The notes beneath the pieces were generated by a model. The model saw only the letters and a list, made by a program, of their open reading frames with translations, did no database searches and had not been told where the DNA came from. From an uncultured Spongiibacteraceae bacterium (GTDB taxonomy: Bacteria; Pseudomonadota; Gammaproteobacteria; Pseudomonadales; Dasaniaceae), in NCBI GenBank assembly GCA_937969395.1, contig CALBVI010000189.1:1-15305 (forward strand): a stretch of 15,305 nucleotides of DNA, written 5' to 3'. Positions 1 through 6,566 of the stretch are shown piece after piece (within the stretch, counting starts at the first letter, position 1; the number at the start of each line of letters is the position of its first letter). Position numbers and translations under genes: made by a program.

Positions 1-636
1 TAGTGCATGCTGGGTGTGCAGAGAGCCGGTTTCTTTATCGATTAGTCGCTGTTCGACTTTTTTAATGCGTTGCTGTTCGCTATCAATATAGATAGAGAGT
101 TTTTGATTGCAGTCATTAATGGCTGTACCAAGGTTTTTGAAATCAGATGAAGTTAATATTTCGGTGATCTTAGCAAGGTGCTTGTTGCCTGCTCGCCCTA
201 GATCATGCTGCCAGCCTAGCGATGATTGATTTATTAGCGATAGAAACTGTGAGAAATTTTTATCCCGCCAAATCAAATTTTCGTTGAGTAGTTGAATGGT
301 AATAATAACTTTAAGAAAGTTGAATCTAATTTTTAAGTCAGTGTGTAATTTGTTGTTGATGATGTAATTGTCAACAAGCTGATCAGAAAATTTAATAACA
401 GAATAATTGCCTGCATTGATTGATGTTGATTCATCTAATCTAGCGTTAATTCCAGCAATAAGGTCATTTTGATTGATGTCAAAAGACTGTAGTAGTTCTA
501 TCAATTTATCTTTTTCTATCGTTTTTTGTGAGCGGCTACTGTTCTTGTAGTGTTGCTCAAGTAATGCTTGGATCTGTGGCCAGTTACCGGCAATGATGGC
601 ATCGATTTCTATAGCTGGTGTAGATGTATTGTCCAT
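1..636 (-). CDS. DUF1631-like protein, N-terminal 212 codons (3' end outside window)
   Basis: The minus-strand reading frame is open from the ATG at 634-636 to the window edge, 212 codons without a stop. The product is soluble, rich in Leu, Ile, Asn and Gln, with no signal peptide or membrane segment. Residues from about 110 onward follow a pattern I remember from the C-terminal part of DUF1631 proteins: a Leu-rich helix, a Phe-x-x-Leu-Leu/Ile-Asn-like stretch followed by Ser-Leu-Gly-Trp, then a helical region ending in a charged coiled-coil-like segment with Lys, Glu and Arg. That family is of unknown function and its members are usually much longer, so this copy may have a short N-terminus. 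The ATG overlaps the stop codon of the upstream zinc-ribbon gene (TAATG at 638-634), so the two are probably translated together. The family assignment is from memory and is tentative; the existence of the gene is well supported. Confidence 0.6.
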   Translation of the reverse strand, partial: MDNTSTPAIEIDAIIAGNWPQIQALLEQHYKNSSRSQKTIEKDKLIELLQSFDINQNDLIAGINARLDESTSINAGNYSVIKFSDQLVDNYIINNKLHTDLKIRFNFLKVIITIQLLNENLIWRDKNFSQFLSLINQSSLGWQHDLGRAGNKHLAKITEILTSSDFKNLGTAINDCNQKLSIYIDSEQQRIKKVEQRLIDKETGSLHTQHAL

Positions 637-848
637 TATGGGAGCATAATTTTTTGGTAAACTAAAATAGATAGAAAGGTCCAAGACGAAATTAAAATAG
701 CCATTCGCCATTTCTTAGCCATTTGGCTTTTTTCCCTTTTAATGCTCTCAGGGTTGCCTGATATATTGAAAGAGTCGCAAGCGGGACATTTCCCGTTAGG
801 GAATCTGCTGTTGCGGTTATAGCTGCAATCGTTACACCGGTAGGTCAT
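636..848 (-). CDS. Small zinc-ribbon membrane protein (70 aa)
   Basis: The product has four cysteines in two pairs near the N-terminus (C5-x2-C8 and C21-x2-C24), the layout of a zinc ribbon. A basic linker (about residues 38-47) follows, then one hydrophobic segment (about residues 48-66) that would anchor it in the inner membrane with the zinc ribbon in the cytoplasm. The architecture resembles short proteins annotated as DnrP in Pseudomonas, but I cannot confirm homology. The ribosome binding site is weak. Its stop codon overlaps the start of the downstream DUF1631-like gene by one base, so the pair is probably an operon. The 118 bp upstream, between it and the DUF502 gene, could hold its own promoter: a perfect TTGACA reads on the minus strand at 944-939, but no convincing -10 sits at the right distance. 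Function unknown. Confidence 0.7.
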   Translation of the reverse strand: MTYRCNDCSYNRNSRFPNGKCPACDSFNISGNPESIKREKSQMAKKWRMAILISSWTFLSILVYQKIMLP

Positions 849-966
849 AGTTCTATTAAGCAGTTCTATTTGACAGTGTTAATGGTAAGTTTTTTAGCGG
901 TGAATTTTCATTAGATAAATTCATTCTACAAACATAGTGTCAATATCTAGGGTTGGCAAACTAGAT

Positions 967-1602
967 TTACTGTGAATTGTTGTGAGTTTCGCTATCGGTA
1001 TTGAATAAGATATTGCTGCCGGCACCACAGGAAATAATAGTCTTTAGTGCCTCATCGACTTTGATTTCAGGGTATAGCCTGACTTGCTCTGGTGGCAAAT
1101 GATAAATCATCCCTGAGGTTGGGTTCGGCCCCGTAGGTATAAATACCGTAAACCAGCCGTTGTTGTGGCGACTAGTAACAATAGCGGTTACGTCGGTTGC
1201 AATGTCGGAACCAAATAGTTGGACGCGAGCAATTTCTCCGGTTTTAAAGGGGGAGTTAGATTTGTCACCAAAAAATTGATGGATAATGTCACGGATTAGA
1301 TTATAGCCCGGTGCCATCTTGGCGAGAGTGTTGTCAAATCGCGAATGAAGCCAGCGCCCCGCGCTAGTGGCGACAATACTACCGACTAGGAAGCAGCTAA
1401 CCAGAATCATTATAATAACAAAGATATCGATAACGAATTCTGGCGCACTGCTGTGTTGAGCGATAGGGGTGACTAAGGGTTGAATAAGGTCGGTGAGGGT
1501 ATAAAAAGCCCACCGGAAGGCAAAGTATAGAATGACGATAGGGGATATAACGAGTAAGCCACCAATAATGGATTTTTTAATAAAATTATTAAGCTTGTTC
1601 AT
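967..1602 (-). CDS. DUF502 family inner-membrane protein
   Basis: This 211-residue protein has two membrane segments (about residues 11-32 and 56-78) separated by a short hydrophilic loop, followed by a soluble domain. That domain carries the hallmark of DUF502: a Phe-x-Pro-Thr-Gly-Pro-Asn-Pro-Thr-Ser-Gly run around residues 155-165, preceded by the conserved Gly-Asn/Tyr-Asn-x-Ile-Arg-Asp-type segment (about residues 99-107). Length and layout are normal for the family. DUF502 proteins are widespread in bacteria and have no firmly established biochemical role. The gene is divergent from the thioesterase at 1741; a plausible promoter lies at 1644-1671. The ATG at 1600-1602 has only a weak Shine-Dalgarno (CGAGCA). 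Identification is confident at family level. Confidence 0.9.
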   Translation of the reverse strand: MNKLNNFIKKSIIGGLLVISPIVILYFAFRWAFYTLTDLIQPLVTPIAQHSSAPEFVIDIFVIIMILVSCFLVGSIVATSAGRWLHSRFDNTLAKMAPGYNLIRDIIHQFFGDKSNSPFKTGEIARVQLFGSDIATDVTAIVTSRHNNGWFTVFIPTGPNPTSGMIYHLPPEQVRLYPEIKVDEALKTIISCGAGSNILFNTDSETHNNSQ

Positions 1603-1643
1603 ATATTGCTCGTAGGATAGTTTATTGCCTGTATGTTGATGAT

Positions 1644-1671
1644 CTTATACAAAAATGCATTCGATAGTAAA
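1644..1671 (-). promoter_or_regulatory. Putative sigma-70 promoter of the DUF502 gene
   Basis: On the minus strand TTTACT (1671-1666) and TATAAG (1649-1644) are separated by 16 bp, matching the -35 and -10 consensus at 4 of 6 and 5 of 6 positions. The -10 lies about 40 bp upstream of the DUF502 start. It was found by eye and is not tested. Confidence 0.4.
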
Positions 1672-1740
1672 AGATTAAACGATAAGTTTGAGTGTTAAGT
1701 ACATGTGAATAATGAGTGTTTTATCTGAAGGGGCGATTCT

Positions 1741-2214
1741 ATGAAAGCTATCCAGACCTATATTAGTGGGAATCATTGTTATGGTTGCGGACCTGAGAAT
1801 AAAAACGGCTTGAATTTGAAAAGCTATTGGCAGGGGAGTGGCGTGGCCACCGCATCTTTTGTGCCGCAGCCATTTCATAATGCGGGGCCGGAACATTTTC
1901 TCAATGGTGGAATTATTTCAACACTATTAGATTGCCACGGTGTGTGTACGGCATGGGCTGATGCTTATGACAGAGCAGGTAGAGCGTTAGGTTCAGGGCA
2001 GTTGATGTGGTATGCGACAGGGCAATTATGTGTCGATTTTCTAAAACCAACTCCCATTACAGGCAAAATAGCTTTGGTCGCTAGAGTGGGTGAGGTAACA
2101 GCTAAAAAGACAACCGTTAGTGCGGAGTTATCGGCTGATGGTGAGGTTTGTGCTGTAGCTCAAATTATTGCTGTGCGTGTCCCTGATCAGTGGCTGGAAA
2201 AACCGCCTCAATAA
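1741..2214 (+). CDS. PaaI-type hotdog-fold thioesterase
   Basis: The 157-residue product is a single hotdog domain. It starts with a Cys-Tyr-Gly-Cys-Gly-Pro-Glu-Asn segment (about residues 13-20) followed by Gly-Leu-Asn-Leu-Lys, typical of one branch of PaaI-like thioesterases. The central helix region reads Leu-Asn-Gly-Gly-Ile-Ile-x-Thr-Leu-Leu-Asp-Cys-His-Gly (about 54-67), where many relatives have His-Gly-Gly; the Asn-Gly-Gly version is, as I remember it, normal for this branch. The Phe-Leu-Lys-Pro-Thr-Pro-Ile strand (about 100-106) is also characteristic. Such enzymes hydrolyse acyl-CoA thioesters in the cytoplasm; the substrate here is unknown. The start is supported by GAAGGGG seven bases upstream. 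It is convergent with the 149-residue gene with a 10-bp gap, leaving no room for a separate terminator. Confidence 0.87.
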   Translation: MKAIQTYISGNHCYGCGPENKNGLNLKSYWQGSGVATASFVPQPFHNAGPEHFLNGGIISTLLDCHGVCTAWADAYDRAGRALGSGQLMWYATGQLCVDFLKPTPITGKIALVARVGEVTAKKTTVSAELSADGEVCAVAQIIAVRVPDQWLEKPPQ

Positions 2215-2224
2215 GACTTGTAGC

Positions 2225-2674
2225 CTAAGTATTAACACTAAGTTGTTTGTCATCGACAAGTTGATGTAGCTCGTTTAATGCTTTATCGACGTTGGCGTAG
2301 GCCTGGCGTAGTGAGGGTTCCTGTTTTAATAATAAGTGTGTACCGAGAATCTGATTTAGGTAGCCGGATGCACGAGATGTTTTGTTTGCGTAGTCATCGA
2401 CTAAGTGTTGGTTTTCTCTATCGAGCTGTTCTGCAATTAAATAGGATCGACCATTCATGAATTGCTCTTCAAGGGTTGGCAGTCTAAATGCGCAGAGAAA
2501 GGCATTAATATCATTGCGTAAATTCGCTTCACTAACACCTAGCGGTTCAACGGGTTTGCTGTTCCAGCAGTCGATAACGCCATTTTTATGATAATAAACT
2601 TCATGGACTTGAAAGGTGGTTTCTTGTGTGCGTTTGCAGTGCTTTTTAATAATGCGATAGTTCCAACTCGTCAT
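2225..2674 (-). CDS. Conserved hypothetical protein (149 aa)
   Basis: I do not recognise a characterised family. The N-terminal half (residues 1-70) is a compact, probably beta-rich unit beginning Met-Thr-Ser-Trp-Asn-Tyr-Arg-Ile-Ile-Lys-Lys, then a Val-His-Glu-Val-Tyr-Tyr-x-Lys-Asn-Gly stretch and Pro-x-x-Pro-Leu-Gly. Small proteins beginning with a Trp-Asn-Tyr-Arg-Val/Ile motif are common in proteobacteria. The C-terminal half (about 70-149) is predicted helical, with Leu and Gln spaced as in a helical bundle. There is no signal peptide or membrane segment, so it is probably cytoplasmic. The start is well supported by a GAGAGGA Shine-Dalgarno about 8 bases upstream of the ATG. It lies alone between two differently oriented neighbours and upstream of nothing it obviously works with. 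Confidence 0.7.
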   Translation of the reverse strand: MTSWNYRIIKKHCKRTQETTFQVHEVYYHKNGVIDCWNSKPVEPLGVSEANLRNDINAFLCAFRLPTLEEQFMNGRSYLIAEQLDRENQHLVDDYANKTSRASGYLNQILGTHLLLKQEPSLRQAYANVDKALNELHQLVDDKQLSVNT

Positions 2675-2754
2675 TATAAAATCCTCTCAAACATTGTTAG
2701 CGTAATTATTGGCTTTTTGGGGTGGATTCGGTTTTAGAATTTTTATATGAACGA

Positions 2755-2784
2755 ATAATACGTTTTATATGACTGTTAGCGCAA
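2755..2784 (-). promoter_or_regulatory. Putative promoter of the 149-residue hypothetical gene
   Basis: Minus-strand TTGCGC (2784-2779) and TATTAT (2760-2755) are 18 bp apart, in the AT-rich gap between moaA and the hypothetical gene. The -10 is good and the -35 is poor. The -10 lies about 80 bp upstream of the start codon. Confidence 0.3.
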
Positions 2785-2844
2785 ATTTTTAATTTTCGAC
2801 GTTTTGAAATCAATCGAAAAATTTGGGAAGCAAGGTGTTATGTT

Positions 2845-3861
2845 TTATCCCCCCGTGGTATTCATAAACCGTACAATTTGAGGTTCGTCATCAAGAGAAA
2901 AGTGATGACGTTCGGGCTTGAGATCCATCGCATCAATAATAGTTTGTTGCAGCAATTCAATATTGTCAGGGTTATTTCGAATCACAGATTTTAAATCAAC
3001 AGAATGCTCATTGCCTAGGCAAAGCAATAATCGCCCTTCGACGGTTACTCTTACTCGGTTACATAAGTGGCAAAAGTTGTGGCTGTGGGGCGAGATAAAA
3101 CCAATGCGTGAATCACTGTCGTTCATTTGATAATAGTTTGACGGTCCACTAGATGTTGCGGTGCTTGTTGTCAGGGGATAGTGTTGATTAATCAGTGCTT
3201 TGATTTCATCGCTGGAAAAAAAAGTGATCTTGCGGTTGTGTTCATCGATAAGCCCTAGCGGCATCTCTTCAATGAATGCTATATCGATTTTTTTATCGCG
3301 GACAAAATTGACTAAATCAATAATCTCATCGTCATTGCGCCCTTTTAATATCACAGCATTAATCTTTATACGCTTAAAACCGGCATCAATAGCGGCGTCA
3401 ATTCCTTTTAATACCTGGTGTAAGTTTCCGGTACGGGTGATGTTTTTAAAACGTTGTTCTTGTAGACTATCCAAACTGATGTTGATGCGTTCAACCCCTG
3501 CATCAAATAATGGTAGGGCAAGTTTCTCCAGCTGGGAGCCATTGGTGGTAATCGTCAGTTCTTTGAGTGATTCTAGCTTGCCTATGTTTTGTATCAGCGA
3601 CAAAATGTTATGTCTAACTAATGGTTCGCCGCCAGTTAAGCGAATATGTTTAACGCCTAAATTGGCAAATGCTGTAGCAATTAATTCAATTTCTTCCAAA
3701 TTGAGGATGTCAGCCTTTGGTAAAAAGGTCATTTCCTCCGCCATGCAGTACACGCAGCGAAAATCACAGCGGTCAGTGACTGATAATCTCACGTAATCTA
3801 CTGTTCTGCCGAATTTATCAACGAGAGCAGTTGGCGCAGTTTTGGCTACATTGTTAGTCAT
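2845..3861 (-). CDS. moaA: GTP 3',8-cyclase MoaA (radical SAM)
   Basis: MoaA converts GTP to (8S)-3',8-cyclo-7,8-dihydroguanosine 5'-triphosphate, the first step of molybdenum cofactor synthesis, in the cytoplasm with MoaC. Counted from the ATG at 3861 (338 aa), the radical SAM motif is C32-x3-C36-x2-C39 for the first 4Fe-4S cluster. The second cluster motif is C264-x2-C267-x13-C281, and the Thr-Gly-Gly-Glu-Pro motif lies near residue 76. The protein ends in the Gly-Gly tail known to be needed for MoaA activity. All key residues are present and the length is normal. A longer frame from a TTG at 3888 adds nine residues; I prefer the ATG because the family starts close to this point and the TTG has no Shine-Dalgarno. 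No other moa or moe gene is adjacent, so it stands alone here. Confidence 0.96.
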   Translation of the reverse strand: MTNNVAKTAPTALVDKFGRTVDYVRLSVTDRCDFRCVYCMAEEMTFLPKADILNLEEIELIATAFANLGVKHIRLTGGEPLVRHNILSLIQNIGKLESLKELTITTNGSQLEKLALPLFDAGVERINISLDSLQEQRFKNITRTGNLHQVLKGIDAAIDAGFKRIKINAVILKGRNDDEIIDLVNFVRDKKIDIAFIEEMPLGLIDEHNRKITFFSSDEIKALINQHYPLTTSTATSSGPSNYYQMNDSDSRIGFISPHSHNFCHLCNRVRVTVEGRLLLCLGNEHSVDLKSVIRNNPDNIELLQQTIIDAMDLKPERHHFSLDDEPQIVRFMNTTGG

Positions 3862-4042
3862 GTTTGGTATTTTACGATTAGATGGCAAGCTAAGCGACTT
3901 AATTTAAGAAAAAGGTGGTGGTATTTGACTTTATTTTCAATCATCACAGCGCTGGCCTGTAAGATGGCTAAAGGTTTGTGTCTATTTGACGATGCAGATA
4001 GGTGATAACATGCAAAATATTACTGACCCTTAGGAATTATAT

Positions 4043-4801
4043 ATGAAGGCTAAAAAATCAGGTTTTTTTGCGAGGCTTTTAGGTTTAGATGAGCCTGCTA
4101 AGCCTGTTGTACCTTCACTTGATCCTGAGACCTTAGTCCGGTTATACGAATTATGTGCTAAACACGTGTTTGTGGATGTGCGTTTTCTTAATCGTGACGG
4201 GGTATCCTACCAGAGTTTAATTATTGATGTGGATGCACAGCGTCGAACTCTGTTGATTGATGAGCTTTACCCGCTGGATAAGTCTACGCGAGTGGTGACG
4301 GGTGAAGAGGTTGAGATTACATCCGTAGGCAAAGGTCTGCCGGTCAAATTTACCAGTACTATTGCTGCTTTAGAGTTGTATGAGGGTGCCCCGGCTTATC
4401 GCTTAACGTTGCCAACGAAAGTGAAAAGTGATCAGCGGCGGGAATTCTTCCGCATCCCCGTTACTCGAGAGATGGATATTCGGTTACATATACCGGTTGA
4501 AGAAACGCTCGTATTTTCTACGGTACTTAATATTTCATCGACTGGCATTGGATTTAGGATAGATAGAAATATTAGCGACCAGGTTCGTTCTAGTCGTGTT
4601 ATTAGTGGTGTTAAAATCACCTTGCCTGAAAATGTGGCGATTTATTGCGACCTTGAAGTCAGGAGTTATGACTATAAAAAAAGCCCTGATCGCTATACCT
4701 TGGTTGGCGCAAAGTTTTTAAACTTCTCTCCAGCGGAGCATAAAATATTTGATAAGTTTTTGCTGAAATTACAGCGAGAAATGAAACGCAGTCAAGAATA
4801 A
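4043..4801 (+). CDS. PilZ-domain c-di-GMP receptor (YcgR-like)
   Basis: The 252-residue cytoplasmic protein has a basic N-terminal tail, then a YcgR-like N-terminal beta domain (about residues 28-125) and a C-terminal PilZ domain (about 130-245). The two c-di-GMP binding motifs are intact: R133-x3-R137 at the domain junction and N163-x-S165-x2-G168 in the beta-barrel. Such proteins bind cyclic di-GMP and adjust motility, pili or exopolysaccharide output; YcgR brakes the flagellar motor. The domain order resembles YcgR, but motor binding cannot be inferred. A TAGGA Shine-Dalgarno precedes the ATG. It is transcribed alone, divergent from moaA and convergent with the first Spy-like gene, with a hairpin between them. 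A chemoreceptor lies 1.8 kb downstream, but no other c-di-GMP gene is in the window. Confidence 0.9.
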   Translation: MKAKKSGFFARLLGLDEPAKPVVPSLDPETLVRLYELCAKHVFVDVRFLNRDGVSYQSLIIDVDAQRRTLLIDELYPLDKSTRVVTGEEVEITSVGKGLPVKFTSTIAALELYEGAPAYRLTLPTKVKSDQRREFFRIPVTREMDIRLHIPVEETLVFSTVLNISSTGIGFRIDRNISDQVRSSRVISGVKITLPENVAIYCDLEVRSYDYKKSPDRYTLVGAKFLNFSPAEHKIFDKFLLKLQREMKRSQE

Positions 4802-4847
4802 ATCGATATTTAATATATGATTAATAATAGAGTTTAATTGATTATAG

Positions 4848-4880
4848 ATAGGTAGACTTATTCCTAGTAAATCTACCTAT
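4848..4880. terminator. Hairpin between the convergent PilZ and Spy-like genes
   Basis: A perfect 9-bp inverted repeat, ATAGGTAGA (4848-4856) and TCTACCTAT (4872-4880), has a 15-nt loop and lies midway between two convergent stop codons (4801 and 4886). It is followed by a T/A-rich stretch on the plus strand, not a clean T-run. It is probably a shared, moderately efficient terminator. Confidence 0.5.
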
Positions 4881-4885
4881 TTAAT

Positions 4886-5305
4886 TTATGCGTCGTAAGG
4901 TTTTCCGCCAGATTCTTTATGTAACCGATTCAGAGTTTCTAGTTGCTCGGGGGTTAATATGTTTTGTAATTTAACCTGCATAGCTATCTTATGTTTAGCC
5001 ACTTCCTGATCTCTTTGGTTTTTTTCTTGATTTTTATTTGCGTGCATAGCTAATAAAAATTCCAAATCTACTTCTTCATTGCTGGTCACCGCAGTATTCG
5101 GCTGCGGTCGATTTTGTTGTGCTTGTACTGGTCTCATTTCTTGACGTAATTGTTCTAGTTGTTCCTTTTGTTTCTCGCTTAGATCTAAGAATTCTATTGG
5201 GTTTTGTTTACGTAAATTGCCATCTATTGGAAGTGGTCCAGTGTCAGCGTAAGCGGTGGATATTAGTAATAGTGAAACTAATAAACCAGTAGTTAATATT
5301 TTCAT
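4886..5305 (-). CDS. Secreted Spy/CpxP-like periplasmic protein 1
   Basis: The 139-residue product starts with a clear signal peptide (residues 1-20, cleavage after Ala-Tyr-Ala). The mature part is highly charged, Gln/Glu/Lys-rich and helical. It contains two LTxxQ-type motifs, the signature of the Spy/CpxP fold: Leu-Ser-Glu-Lys-Gln at 42-46 and Leu-Thr-Pro-Glu-Gln at 117-121, each followed by an amphipathic helix. In Escherichia coli, Spy is a periplasmic chaperone and CpxP inhibits CpxA; both are induced by Cpx. Which role applies here cannot be told from sequence. A CpxR box lies about 105 bp upstream of the start (5410-5424), with a promoter shared in design with the other two Spy-like genes. 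An AGGGAT Shine-Dalgarno supports the ATG at 5305. Confidence 0.75.
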   Translation of the reverse strand: MKILTTGLLVSLLLISTAYADTGPLPIDGNLRKQNPIEFLDLSEKQKEQLEQLRQEMRPVQAQQNRPQPNTAVTSNEEVDLEFLLAMHANKNQEKNQRDQEVAKHKIAMQVKLQNILTPEQLETLNRLHKESGGKPYDA

Positions 5306-5371
5306 TGTCTTATCCCTAGTCGTTGGTTTGTTGGTTAAGTGCTTATTGAACCGTGCGTGTTAGTGGTTATA

Positions 5372-5424
5372 AGTATGTATGAGTATTTTGATAAGTAGGG
5401 TTAAGGCTTGTAAAGAAGAGTAAA
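5372..5424 (-). promoter_or_regulatory. CpxR-box promoter of Spy-like gene 1
   Basis: The CpxR box GTAAA-GAAGA-GTAAA (plus strand) is at 5410-5424. Next to it on the downstream side for the minus-strand gene is the 14-mer AAGTAGGGTTAAGG (5393-5406), then exactly 15 bp, then AGTATG (5372-5377), which reads CATACT on the minus strand and would be the -10. Transcription would start near 5365, giving a leader of about 60 nt. The box would be centred near -52. Confidence 0.8.
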
Positions 5425-5799
5425 CAAATGGGGAGAGAATTCAGCTTTTGGAACTGCAGTGAATTGTGAGGAATTGTGAAGAGGTAAAAAACGCTTGAGA
5501 GAATCTTTATATCTATTTGGTTGGTTAGGTGGTCGTTTAATAGCATTTGAGTTGTAAGGTATTTTTACCAAAAATATTTTGCCTAGTTACGAGCTTATAA
5601 GTAATTCACCGCATTGTTTTGCTGGGAGTCGTTAATTAGGCTGGCTCCCCATTATTTCAGCGGATATTTAATAGGTGTGATGTTCAGCTAAATTGCTAAA
5701 TTGTGCTTTCCATCAAACTTATTGCACTGGAAAAATTTCAATTCTTTTACTAATCTCAACTTGAGTTTTAAACAACCATAGATTTTTAGAGGCTTCAAT
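5425..5799. other. Intergenic region between Spy-like gene 1 and the 92-residue secreted gene
   Basis: No gene is supported here. It holds a 10-bp tandem repeat (GAATTGTGAG/GAATTGTGAA, 5461-5480) and a 7-bp hairpin with one G-T pair (5624-5630 with 5643-5649). Near the right end is a candidate plus-strand promoter for the gene at 5800: TTGCAC (5722-5727), 18 bp, TTTACT (5746-5751). No GTAAA pair is present in front of the gene at 5800, so it is not obviously part of the Cpx set. Confidence 0.4.
5461..5480. repeat. 10-bp tandem direct repeat
   Basis: GAATTGTGAG is followed directly by GAATTGTGAA (9 of 10 identical), one helical turn apart. It lies 37 bp beyond the CpxR box of Spy-like gene 1. 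It could be an operator for an unknown regulator or chance. Confidence 0.4.
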
Positions 5800-6078
5800 A
5801 TGTTAAATAAAGTTGTACTAGTTATTTTGGCTAGTTGTATATCTTCCATGAGTTTTGCTTGCAGTAAGCCTGTTCAGCCTGAGTTGCCTGAAGTTGGATC
5901 AGCGGTATTGGCCCAAATGGTAAAGGCGCAAAAAGATGTAAAGAAATACTTAGCTCTATCTGACGAGTATTTGGCATGCCAGGGTGATAAAAAGCGATAC
6001 AATGCTATGATTGATGAAATGAAGGCTGTTGGTGACGATTTTAACGCTTTAGTTAAAGACTATAAGGCTCGTTCATAA
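5800..6078 (+). CDS. Small secreted helical protein (92 aa)
   Basis: The product begins with a hydrophobic signal sequence (residues 1-20) that would be cleaved after Ser-Phe-Ala, leaving Cys21 at or near the mature N-terminus. This is not a good lipobox, so a soluble periplasmic form is more likely than a lipoprotein. The mature part has a Pro-rich start (Pro-Val-Gln-Pro-Glu-Leu-Pro) and then a single helical region rich in Lys, Asp and Ala. A second Cys (C60) could pair with Cys21 in a disulfide. Similar short proteins of unknown function occur in many gammaproteobacteria. An AGAGG Shine-Dalgarno supports the ATG and a strong hairpin terminator follows the stop, so it is a single-gene unit. 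Function unknown. Confidence 0.72.
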   Translation: MLNKVVLVILASCISSMSFACSKPVQPELPEVGSAVLAQMVKAQKDVKKYLALSDEYLACQGDKKRYNAMIDEMKAVGDDFNALVKDYKARS

Positions 6079-6096
6079 GGTTCTAATTGTTTTGCA

Positions 6097-6134
6097 CTGC
6101 TCGCTAAATCATTAGTATTTAGTGAGCAGCTTTT
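6097..6134 (+). terminator. Rho-independent terminator after the 92-residue secreted gene
   Basis: A 13-bp stem with one G-T pair, CTGCTCGCTAAAT (6097-6109) and ATTTAGTGAGCAG (6117-6129), has a 7-nt loop and is followed by CTTTT. It starts 19 bp after the stop codon. Confidence 0.8.
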
Positions 6135-6292
6135 CCTCATATGCGGTTCTCGCTATTGTTTTACCTATTGGTTAATCCACGATATCTGATTCAATTTATA
6201 AGATTTTGTCGCTTTATTTTATTGCGGTTAACTTTTGTGCTGCTCATATGGTCGCCATATCATATAAACACTGAATATTTCAAATAGTGGTC

Positions 6293-6319
6293 TATATTTA
6301 CTGGTAAAGCTGCCGATAA
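6293..6319 (+). promoter_or_regulatory. Candidate sigma-28 (FliA) promoter upstream of the chemoreceptor
   Basis: GCCGATAA at 6312-6319 matches the sigma-28 -10 consensus exactly. Eleven bases upstream, TATATTTA (6293-6300) matches TAAAGTTT at 5 of 8 positions. Chemoreceptor genes are classic sigma-28 targets, but the leader to the gene would be about 240 nt. Confidence 0.35.
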
Positions 6320-6421
6320 TATCTAAGCTTGAGATCAATCACTTAAAAGATCCTATATGTGGCCTATTGGTGTTTCAATGTTAATAGCCCCATGTTTGTT
6401 GAATGATTTGTCTCTGAAGGT

Positions 6422-6460
6422 TTTGAGTACTACTTTGAATACTACAGATTTGAGTGCTAC
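6422..6460. repeat. Three 12-bp direct repeats TTTGARTRCTAC
   Basis: Copies at 6422-6433, 6434-6445 and 6449-6460 differ at no more than two positions. The first two are directly tandem and the third is offset by three bases, so all stay in one reading frame. They lie about 105-145 bp upstream of the chemoreceptor start. Confidence 0.6.
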
Positions 6461-6566
6461 TAGAAGTTTGGCGGTTACACGATTTGAATGAGGGATGTTA
6501 TTTTGCAAGGGCCGCAAGCATATAAAAATGAGTATTTAGATAGTTAATAAATAAAAAGGTGTTTTT

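Larger units (their letters stand above)
6135..6566. other. Intergenic region upstream of the chemoreceptor
   Basis: No confident gene is present. It contains a candidate flagellar sigma-28 promoter (6293-6319) and three 12-bp direct repeats (6422-6460). A short open frame of 44 codons (ATG 6357 to TGA 6489-6491) spans the repeats; it has no clear Shine-Dalgarno and no recognisable similarity, so I do not call it a gene. Confidence 0.4.

Noticed and set aside
945..966. Hairpin ATCTAG/CTAGAT right after the DUF502 stop as a terminator
   Set aside because: The stem has only 6 bp, the loop is 10 nt and no T-run follows on the minus strand.
1675..1896. Minus-strand open frame overlapping the thioesterase start
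   Set aside because: It overlaps the well-supported thioesterase and has no ribosome binding site or recognisable sequence.
2793..2820. AT-rich hairpin (TTTTCGA with TCGAAAA) downstream of moaA as a terminator
   Set aside because: The stem is only 7 bp, the loop is 14 nt and no clean T-run follows on the minus strand; I cannot separate it from chance in such AT-rich DNA.
2918..3796. Plus-strand open frames inside moaA (2918-3130 and 3200-3796)
   Set aside because: They are antisense to a gene with every MoaA motif intact, and their translations show no family features.
3861..3888. TTG start for moaA nine codons upstream of the ATG
   Set aside because: No Shine-Dalgarno precedes it, and the family normally begins near the ATG.
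3862..4042. A molybdenum-cofactor riboswitch in front of moaA
   Set aside because: The moaA leader side of this gap is short and I see no long paired structure of the required kind.
5461..5480. Resemblance of GGAATTGTGA to the lac operator
   Set aside because: Only one half-site is similar and it repeats directly instead of inverted, with no lac-type gene nearby.
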